Assembly (NCBI GenBank): GCA_029204225.1
Contig: CM055107.1
Span: forward strand, 1,484,128 to 1,548,127
Direction of reading: 5' to 3'
DNA: 64,000 bases
Source: Diphasiastrum complanatum
Lineage: Eukaryota > Streptophyta > Lycopodiopsida > Lycopodiales > Lycopodiaceae
In this document: positions 55,975 to 64,000 of the stretch, one piece after another
Numbering within the stretch: position 1 is the first letter of the stretch
How the letters are laid out: every line of letters starts with the position of its first letter
The notes under the pieces: generated by a model
Seen by the model: the letters and a program-made list of their open reading frames with translations, nothing else
What the model was told of the DNA's origin: nothing
Databases searched by the model: none
Translations under genes and position numbers: made by a program

Positions 55975-56927
55975 CATCCCATGTTCCCATCATCGTTATT
56001 GCACTTGCAATACCTGCAAAACATCTTCTTCTTCGACTGTGAATTCGATGATTGTTCTTGACCTTGAGTCTATTTCTGATTCATTGCAGCCTTCTTGGAG
56101 CTTTTCTGCTTTTGTCGCTTCGAGCCTTTGTTGACAAATAGAGCCTGAGAGGAGGAAGTAGACAAAGTGTCTTGACTTCTTCTATTGTCTTCTTGCAGCA
56201 ACATAGTGATAACTCTAGTAAGAGTTAAATATGAGTGTGTCGATATGATCATCACCCAGTTCTCATATGTAGAGGGCAAGCTTGAAAGCAATGTCATAAT
56301 TGTGTCTTGATCGTCTACGACCGATCCGACAGCAGCCATCTATTGCAAAAGATTCTTAAACTGGTTAATGTGACTCTGAGAGGATCACCACTAGACATTT
56401 TGAATGTGAAGAATTTCCTTCATAGATGTAACTTAGTAGTTACGTCCCTCACGTCATATAGTGAGTTCAAAATGTCCCAAACGTCTCTAGACGTTTTAGC
56501 TTCAGCTATGTGTCCAATCTGTGTATCTGATATATTGAGGATAATAAGCGCGAAAGCTTTACCATCCTTCGATTTCCACTTTGAGTCATCGTTTTCAGGT
56601 TTTACTTCTGCACCTGTGACAACATCCCATAATTCGTTGGTGATTAACAAGGTCTTCATCTTTAATTTTTACAAAGGATAATTGGATCCATTCAGCTTGT
56701 CTACGATAAGACCGGCTTTACTTTGAGAATCCATCTGGAACTTAGTCTGTCAATTGTATTGATGACGCTAAGATGTGGTAATGCCAACAATAAGAAATCA
56801 ATTCTTTGATACTGAAAGGTTGAAAAGAACTGAAGAGTATGATATGAATCTGATATCGCGAAAGATATCAAGTATTAGAGATTTCGCTCTGATATCATAT
56901 TGGAATCAGATAAAGAATAATGATTTC
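55975..56927 (-). pseudogene. Copia gag, minus strand (element 5)
   Basis: Minus-strand frames 56659-56420 (MKTLLITNELWDVVTGAEVK, SRDVWDILNSLYDVRDVT) and 56339-56070 ([28 protein letters not shown]) are UBN2-type gag close to that of copia 4. The CT microsatellite at 55829-55970 ends the homology. Confidence 0.83.
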
Positions 56928-57210
56928 GCTCTGATACCATGTCAAAAAAGTTAAAATAGCAATGATCGACTGATACAGTGCTTTCTTATTTTGACGGCAC
57001 CACGTGTGCTCAGTTCTAGAATTATCGGGCCGCCTTTCTTTTACAAGCCCTTTGAGTGCTTTTAAGCAACTTTATCTTTGTACTTACTTATCAATTGAAT
57101 ATACAGTTTGAGGAGAGCAATTTTGTTGTCTTGTCTTGTTGCACTTGACGTTGTGCTGTGGTGATTGATCCAGTCGGGTGTTTAAACTATTTTCTTAACT
57201 TGGTATCAGA
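56928..57210. promoter_or_regulatory. Two outward-facing primer sites around a 259-bp LTR segment
   Basis: GCTCTGATACCA at 56928-56939 is a minus-strand primer site and TGGTATCAGAGCC at 57199-57211 a plus-strand one. Only 259 bp (56940-57198) lie between them, containing both LTR 3' ends (TTTTTTGACA read on minus, TATTTTCTTAACT on plus). A second degraded minus site, GCTCTGATATCA, lies at 56886-56897. Confidence 0.75.
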
Positions 57211-57211
57211 G

Positions 57212-58396
57212 CCCTTGGTGGCTACAAACATCGGATAAGAACAGAGAGCTACGAATTCATGACGGTTTCTTGGCTAGGAAGCACAAAACTGAGTCTGTGG
57301 AGATTCGTGGAATAGCTCAAAACTGTAAGAAGATTCAGAGGCAAGGGATTATTGGCTAAAACGAGAAGCCAAACGGAAGCATAGAACTCCGTAGAAAGAC
57401 TGCCTAGTGTGGATTCAATCTGAAATCAATCAAAGATTTGTTTGAAGCATATAATTGCTGACTGTAGGGTGACCTGAGTGCAGTAGAAGGCTGCAAAAAG
57501 TAGCTCAGAGAAAACCTAAGCATAGCCCAAGAAGTCTCTCTTCTTTCATGGCTGGGGTTTCAGTAGGAAACATTGATGGTTTTTCAAATCTGTAAAGGCT
57601 TGAAGAGGGGCGATCTAGCAGGAGTAATCAAGCTGCAGACAGCCGCTGACCGCCGTGGAGAGCTGGAGGAGAGCTCGTGAAGTAGGCCGTGAGTTTTTCA
57701 AAACTCTTAGTAATCTCCATAGCCAGGAAGAGAGAGGAGGTCGTGTGGAGGCTCGCGCGCAGGGAAATCCGAGAGGGACTGTAGTGCTTGGAGGTGTTTA
57801 GCGTCTATAAGAGCCAACTTCGGCCCTCGAGATTGTTCGCAACCATCAGATAAGCCTCCAATAAATCAACAGCCAAGATGGAGTTCTCAGGGAGGAATGT
57901 GGGCCATAGAATGGAGGATCACCCTTAGATGGGCTTTGAAAGGGCCCTGAAGAACTGAAAGGCAAAATAGGCCTTCTTTTCATTAAAAATTTTCGAACTG
58001 AAAAAATTGTTGGGTCCCAAGTTTTTTGAGAGGTGAAGTTTATTCACACTAAAGAAACAGTTCAAAAACCCAATGGCCAAACAAAAGGCGATAGCCTCCA
58101 AATGAAGGGCACCCTGATTGTACCTGCAAGTACGATATGTCAAAATAGAGTGATTGTTGCGAAGAAAGTGTTTGGAGCACACCAGAAGTGATTTCACCAT
58201 TCTACTGGGTACGTAGCTAGGAGTTGGTGACGAGAAGCATTTTGGAAAGCGACGCCAGTTTGGATTTCAATTTGGCGAAAGAGCGGCGGGTGGCCTGGTA
58301 AGCCAAAATTGCAGGTCATTATTTTTTATTTCAGACATCACGGTTGGCTTTGGCATACACTTTATAGCCTACAGGTGGAGTTTCAAGCTGTTTGAA
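57212..58396 (+). other. Leader of copia element 6
   Basis: About 1.2 kb between primer site and gag ATG, longer than usual for copia. The minus-strand frame at 57925-58200 has no family resemblance. Confidence 0.6.
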
Positions 58397-59098
58397 ATGG
58401 CAAACATCAATGAGGCAATTTTAGGCTATGCAAGCAAACTTGATGGGACTTCTAACTACAACATCTGGAAATTCAAAATGAAGAACGTTTTGATGGAGAA
58501 AGAGTTATGGAAAATCGTTGCAGGTATTGAAGTCCGGCCAAATGCCACTCCAGGTGACATGAGGGCCTTTGATAAGAAGGCGCAGAGAGCATTGTCCTTG
58601 ATCAATCTTTCAGTGAAAGACCATGTGATCACTCATATAAGTGATGCCACGACGGCTAGGGGAGCTTGGGAAGCTCTTAGAATGCAATTTCAAACTTGCA
58701 ATCCAACTCAGGCCATGTTCTTGAAGTCGAGATTGAACGTAGTTAGGATGGATGAAAGCGAATCGGTGGGATCTTTCTTCACCAGGATAAAGGAGCTGAG
58801 AGATCAACTTGTGGCAGTTGGAGAACCAATTAGGGATGTTGAATTGGTACATACCACAATGAGCAGTGTCTTGGAAAGGCTATAGATGTTTGTGAGCGGC
58901 ATTGCTTCGAGGGAGAGATTGCCTACTTTTGAAGACTTCCACGGAATCATGTTGCAGGAAGAGCAGCGTCGCGAAGTGGTGAAGTCAAGGCAAACCCCAC
59001 AGGAGAATCAAGCCTTGCTTGCTAAAGGCAAGCAGAAAGGATGGAAAAGGATTTCCAAGAAATCCAAGGATGATGATGACGAGGGAGAGTCATCATAA
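58397..59098 (+). pseudogene. Copia 6 gag
   Basis: MANINEAILGYASKLDGTSN opens a UBN2 gag with NYNIWKFKMKNVLMEKELW, AWEALRMQFQ and FLKSRLNVVRMDESESV. TAG at 58883-58885 interrupts it and the same frame continues (MLQEEQRREVVKSRQ). TAA at 59096-59098 breaks it before the zinc knuckle CYYCHKPGHWARECYKK (about 59130-59175). Confidence 0.92.
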
Positions 59099-60937
59099 AA
59101 GTCGAAAAAGAAGAAGAAAGACAAATGTTACTATTGCCACAAACCGGGTCATTGGGCACGCGAGTGTTACAAGAAGAAAGCGGACATAAAGCCGAGAAAA
59201 GTGAAACAACAAGGCAAGATTGCCGAAGATGACAAGACAACTTCTCATCGGCATTGGCATCCCAGGTTGATGATGGTGCCAGATGGTTCCGAAGATTCAG
59301 GTGCCACAAGGCATATGACCAGGAAACATGATTGGTTTGAGAAATTCTCACCAATCCATGATGGGGATAAGGTCACTCAAGCCAATGGGGAGGAATGCCA
59401 AATACAGGGTGTGGACAATGTACCCGTGCAGTTTCCTGATGGTAAAATCAAGAATTTCCCTAATGTGCTTTATGTTCTTGGACTCAAAAAGAGTTTGCTT
59501 TCTGTTGGAGTAATGGCAAATCAACATCTTAAAGTTGAATTTGTCAAGGATGGATGCCTTATGAGGGATATGAGCCACAACCATAAAGTGGCGGTGAAAG
59601 GTTATAGGGATACTAACTGTGGCCTTTATAAATTGGATGTTGCAAAACCAGGAAAATATGGTTTGGCTATCTCAACAACATCTCAATCTGAGTTGTGGCA
59701 CAGAAGACTTGGCCACTTGAACTATGGGAGCTTAAGATTGATGGCGAAGCTAAAGATGGTAATAGGATTACCAACATTGCAGGATGATCATCACGCAATA
59801 TGTGAAGGATGCGTCATGGGAAAGCATCGCAGGGAGACATTCAAGGAAGGTGGAGCTGCAAGAGCTAAGAAATCGCTGGAACTTATTCACAGCGACCTAT
59901 GCGGCCCAATGAAGACCATGTCATTGGGGAAAGCATATTATTTTATGACTTTCATAGATGATTACTCTAGGAGGACATGGATTTATTTCTTGAAGCAGAA
60001 ATCTGGCACTTTTGCTCACTTCAAGGAGTTCAAGACTTTAGTAGAGAACCAACTGGATGCACGCATCAAAGTGCTAAGATCAGATAGAGGGGGCGAATAC
60101 AAATCTGATGATTTTGAGGACTTTTACAAAGAACACGGCATCAAAAGACAATTCACACAATCACATACGCCGCATAGTAATGGTGTAGCTGAAAGGAAAA
60201 ATGGGACTATTATGGAGAGTGCACACTCCATGATGAAGCAAATGGGCTTGGCCAATTCACTTTGGTCGGAAGCGTGCAGTGCGGCAACGTTCTTGCAAAA
60301 CAGGAGCCCTACAGTTGGGGTTCCAAATGTGACTCCCAAAGAAGCATTTACAGGAATAAAGCCAAAAATTGACAAGTTTCGTGTCATTGGATGTAAGGCC
60401 TATGTACATGTGCCAAAGGAAGAGCGAAAGAAACTTGATGCCAAAGTAATCAAGTGTATCTTCGTCGGTTATGATGAGAGGACGAAGGCGTACATGTGTT
60501 TTGATCCTATAATGAACAAGATCCACATAAGCAAATATGTGATCTTTGATGAAACGCATAAGTATGAAGATGAAGACCATGCAAGTGGTGAAAGCATCAA
60601 CACAATTTTGGAAGAAGGAGATGAAGAAGATTCTCCACATGATGATGCACGTGAAGACGAGAGTCGAGAGGGCGAGTATGAGAGGACACCACCTATTCAA
60701 GAGCCTAGGAGAAGGTACTTGCCAATAGGAGCAATAAAGGAGAAACCGATTGGAAGTAAGAGACATTACTTAGACACTCCTTGGGATACATACTCTCCAC
60801 GTAGTGTATCACCTGAATCTAAAATACCAAAATGGTATGAGAAGATCATGAAGGACGCAAAGCTAAATCAACCAGGATCTAGCACACATGGAGAAGTGAG
60901 AAGATCAACGAGGGAAAGGAAGTCTCTTGATCGTTAA
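59099..60937 (+). pseudogene. Copia 6 zinc knuckle, protease and integrase
   Basis: The zinc knuckle is followed by protease with EDSGATRHMTRKHDW. The GAG-pre-integrase domain follows (ELWHRRLGHLNYGSLRLMA, CEGCVMGKHRRETF), then the integrase core with catalytic Asp (IHSDLCGPMKTMS), Asp (VLRSDRGGEY) and Glu ([13 protein letters not shown]), and the C-terminal FIGYDERTKAY-type segment (FVGYDERTKAYMCFD). All catalytic residues are present. The TAA at 60935-60937 is caused by a one-base loss. Confidence 0.93.
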
Positions 60938-60951
60938 AGAACTATGCCTTT

Positions 60952-61690
60952 ATGAGTGACATTTTGAAGTGTCGAGAGCCATCAACCTTTGATGAGGCAA
61001 AAGGTCACAAAGAGTGGCAAAGGGCAATGGAGGATGAGATGGAATCCATCCACAGGCATGATACATGGGAGTTGGTTGATCTACCACTTGGAAAGAAACC
61101 CATTGACAACAAATGGGTGTTTAGAACAAAGTTTCATGCGGATGGCACGATAGCAAAGCATAAGGCACGCCTAGTAATGAAGGGTTATGAGCAAAATAAA
61201 GGAATTGACTATGAAGAGACATTTGCTCCAGTGGCTAAGTGGACTACACTATGCCTTATCATTGCCCTAGCATCTCATTTTGGGTGGAAGATCCATCAAA
61301 TGGATGTAAAGTCCGCATTTTTGAATGGTGACTTAGAGGAAGAAGTTTACATGGTCCAACCACAGGGAGTCATGGCAAAAGGACAAGAACAGAAGGTATG
61401 TAAGCTATGCAAAGCACTTTATGGCCTTAAGCAAGCGCCACACGCATGGTATGGACACATTGACAATTACTTTCTTTCTCATGGGTTTGTAAAAACAAAT
61501 TCAGATCCAATCTTCATGTTCTTATAAACGAAGATAACATTGCCTTGATTGTACTTTATGTTGATGATATCATTATCACGGGCAATGATGAGAACCTCAC
61601 TCGTTCTATCAAAGCCAACTTATGCAAGCAATTTGAGATGATAGATTTAGATCTTATGCACTAATGCTTGGGTGTCGAAGTATGGCAAGA
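60952..61690 (+). pseudogene. Copia 6 reverse transcriptase, 3'-truncated
   Basis: The frame runs AMEDEMESIHRHDTWELVDL, YEETFAPVAKWTTL, HQMDVKSAFLNGDLEEEVYM (catalytic Asp) and [14 protein letters not shown] frameshift at about 61520 follows, then VDDIIITGNDENLTRS with the second catalytic pair. Homology ends at about 61690. Confidence 0.92.
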
Positions 61691-62560
61691 AATGTCGCTT
61701 AATTTTGATTTGTCATCACATCGACACATGTAGCCCTTTGTACAATCAACAGTTTCAAGTGCTTGATTCCAGTTAACATTATTAGTTTGAGAATCATAAT
61801 GGACTCCCAGTGTTTTTTCTGCTCGGTCACAAGTATGATCCATTGTGGAAGAATCATCATCTCCCTTCTGGATAGTTGGCTTGATCATCCAAGTCAATGG
61901 ATCAACTTTGTCTGCTCGCTCATGGTTTTCAAATGTGATTTGCATGTATCCCAATCATGAATCACTTGCACTTGTTCTAGCCTATGATGAGTTACTCCAC
62001 TACTAAATTTTAGTGTGTGTGCAACACCAAACTTCCAAGTCTCCCTCTGCATTTGACAACTTCACTTTGAGAACAAACAAAATTTGCTGGGTCCACAGAT
62101 TTGTGACAGCCCCCAAAAAGCCAAACTTTCACTTCTCTACTTCAAAAGAAAAACTCCAACCTTCATTTACATGAAACACTATTAATTTCAACGTACTTTT
62201 CAGCTTGCAAACACTTCTACCTACCAAAATGAAGATGTGTACTTGCTTGCTGGCCAATCTATTCTAAACTTAGAAAGCCATACAAAATTAGAAAACCCTG
62301 CCCGTATTGAAAAGCACACAAATTTCTAGAAGCAAGAAATTGGTGCTATTTCAATAATACTATGATAACAATTTGATGGCAGATTTTTATGCAACTAAAA
62401 AAGAGGTTTGGAAGAGTTGTTCTCCAAGCTTTTGGGTTGATGTCCACCAATGCCTCCAAAGAGCCTTCTAAGATGTCTCTCCTCCAATGCCCTGAAAAAA
62501 TGCACGTGTGCCAATGAGCTAGGAGACCGACAAGATTGAATTATGATGTATTACATCCAG
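61691..62560. other. Unassigned, no gene seen
   Basis: The copia reading stops and an AT-rich sequence begins. A minus-strand open frame 61661-61954 shows no family features. Confidence 0.45.
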
Positions 62561-62574
62561 TTCTAGCTCAAGCA

Positions 62575-62765
62575 TCATTTGAAAAGTGGGGATTGGACTG
62601 CGGTGGTCCCATCCACCCAGCTGCAAGAAGTTCACAAGCCCGATATATCATCGCGACTACAAATCATCTCACCAAATGGGTAGAAGCCAAGGTAGTGGGA
62701 ACAGCTGATGCATGATCCACTGCCAAATTTCTATACGAAAACATGCTCCAGCTTGATGATGACAA
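62575..62765 (+). pseudogene. Gypsy integrase core scrap
   Basis: The plus strand reads FEKWGLDCGGPIHPAARSSQ, then ARYIIATTNHLTKWVEAKVV and KFLYENML with one stop. This is the start of a Ty3/gypsy integrase core (usual form has an Asp in GLDxxGP, retained here). Neither end continues. Confidence 0.8.
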
Positions 62766-62813
62766 ATAGCACATACATGGATCAGGTCATGCATTACAAG
62801 AAGTCATCACAGC

Positions 62814-62925
62814 TAGATCTAACAAAATCAAGCCATATCTAATGAGATCTAGTCAGATCAAGTAAGATCCAACAAGATCGAGCACGATCTGTCCAGATCA
62901 AGTAAGATCTAGCAAGATCCAAGTA
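62814..62925. repeat. Degenerate AGATC-rich tandem repeat
   Basis: AGATC motifs recur about ten times in 110 bp, with near-repeats of GATCAAGTAAGATCCAACA and GATCTAGCAAGATCC. Units are irregular, about 9-17 bp. Confidence 0.75.
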
Positions 62926-62929
62926 GCAG

Positions 62930-64000
62930 GTAGTAGATCACCATCTGGCCTCAAACAATGAAGATTTGATTTGAAGATCTCAAGAAAAAGTACCAGAAAT
63001 AGAGGTAAAAATCATTGAAATTGATGGATCAGCTACTAGACCTTCATAAGAACAATTCAATGGCTCAAATTCGATCCACTTTGACCAACTCACTCTCCAG
63101 AAATGATTTTTTGAAGTATCAATAAAGCACTCACACAACCAGCGCACGCTGTATAGTTGGTCTTTCAACTCAGTTTTCACGACGACATATGTTCGCAAAG
63201 AGCAACCAGACACGAGTAGCACAAGTTGTTTGAAGGTAGAATACATTCATTGTATGTTTCTCCAAATATGAGCAAATTGTGCACATTGAATTTTGGATTT
63301 TATATAACAATTTCTAAAAAAAATTAATTGTAGGTGAAAATAATATTTTTTGATAAGATGCCATCATACTTCAAGCTTTGGACACTGATAGGGGATAAAG
63401 AGACTTGCATGTATTGCAATGCTTATCATTTTTGTGCCTAAAGAAGTCTAAGTGAGTGGGAGAAAACAAAACATTCATGGTGGATTGATTTTCCAGAAGG
63501 TTCTTGTTCAAACGATGAAATGGAAAGCTTTCGCATGCATGACAGAGGAACTTTGCCACTTCACCAAGTGTGGACATTGATGTACATGTGGAACTTGACA
63601 TGTGTGCCACATTGGAGATGAGCAGAGGCTTCATCTTTGGATCCAGCCTCGAATGTTACTTTGAGCAGTAAGCGAAAATGTGATGAGTTTGAGTTCACTA
63701 GACCTTCACATTACCCATTCACATGTTAGAGCAAGATTTGTTCAAAACTTTATTTGTTATGTGTGGAACACAACGCCTTTCAAGGTTTGTCGAAATTTTT
63801 AGTTGGCATGTGTGGAATACAATATTTTTGCATATGTTATGTAATTGAAATGTATGTTTTTTCCTTTGTGGTAGATATTCACAATATGTGGAGACATATT
63901 AGCTATTGCAAAATGCACTGCTGCAGAGACCATTGCTAGTGAGATTCATACTATTTTATTGCATATGAAGACAATATTGTGCACGAAGTAGAACAAAAGA
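62930..64000. other. Right end of window, no gene seen
   Basis: AT-rich sequence with short open frames on both strands (for example 62980-63246 and 63371-63634 minus) that show no recognisable protein features. Confidence 0.45.

Larger units (their letters stand above)
57199..61690 (+). mobile_element. Copia element 6, nearly complete polyprotein
   Basis: It has a primer site at 57199, a long leader to 58396, gag, zinc knuckle, protease, integrase and the first two-thirds of RT in the standard copia order. It is truncated at about 61690 and has no 3' LTR in the window. Two nonsense codons and one single-base frameshift break the frame. Confidence 0.9.

Noticed and set aside
59201-61527. An endogenous pararetrovirus.
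   Set aside because: Gene order (protease, integrase, then RT/RNase H) and the UBN2 gag are those of Ty1/copia; no movement protein or viral coat features were seen.

Overview
The window is nuclear DNA from a land plant with a repeat-rich genome. The evidence is one split eukaryotic gene with canonical GT-AG introns, Ty1/copia and Ty3/gypsy (chromovirus-like) retrotransposons whose primer-binding sites match plant initiator-Met tRNA, hAT DNA transposon remains, LINE remains, tRNA-like SINE insertions and very long GA/CT microsatellites. Introns of 22 kb and 13 kb filled with nested retrotransposons suggest a large genome (fern, lycophyte, gymnosperm or similar). The species cannot be fixed from the sequence.

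The one convincing host gene is ABCE1 (RLI, the ribosome-recycling ATPase), read on the minus strand from the start codon at 40266 to the stop at 108. Eleven coding exons join in frame into a 604-residue protein with both Fe-S cysteine clusters and both ATPase domains intact. Intron 6 (14753-36824) and intron 8 (1368-14230) hold most of the transposons; the other introns are 140-1741 bp.

Intron 8 holds a degraded hAT transposase (+ strand) split by a 7.5-kb gypsy element (- strand, 2729-10210). That gypsy element has in turn had its integrase core replaced by a copia LTR-gag fragment. A 362-bp hAT-type MITE with a perfect 8-bp target duplication lies at 13201-13562. Intron 6 holds an internally deleted gypsy element (15537-17534), a copia element nested in a gypsy LTR (19222-22565), a LINE (23181-25490), a second copia element (26251-31080), and an interleaved mosaic of gypsy, copia and LINE ORF1 pieces up to 36410. 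Intron 2 carries a SINE.

Upstream of ABCE1 a decayed non-LTR reverse transcriptase begins about 230 bp from the ABCE1 start, in divergent orientation. Between 42 and 46 kb six GA tracts surround two related promoter-like modules (CCAAT, heat-shock-element and TATA motifs), with possible degraded host exons. From 46.6 kb to 61.7 kb lies a series of copia elements. One is interrupted by a non-autonomous gag-only LTR element with 492-bp LTRs (48730-52292). The most complete copia polyprotein is at 58397-61680. The last 2.3 kb holds a gypsy integrase scrap and no recognisable gene.

Apart from ABCE1 nearly all open frames belong to decaying mobile elements. No previously undescribed multi-gene system was found. 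The most unusual items are the two target-duplicated tRNA-like insertions, the gag-only LTR element, the MITE, the duplicated promoter-like module and the two copia primer sites facing outwards from one 259-bp segment.
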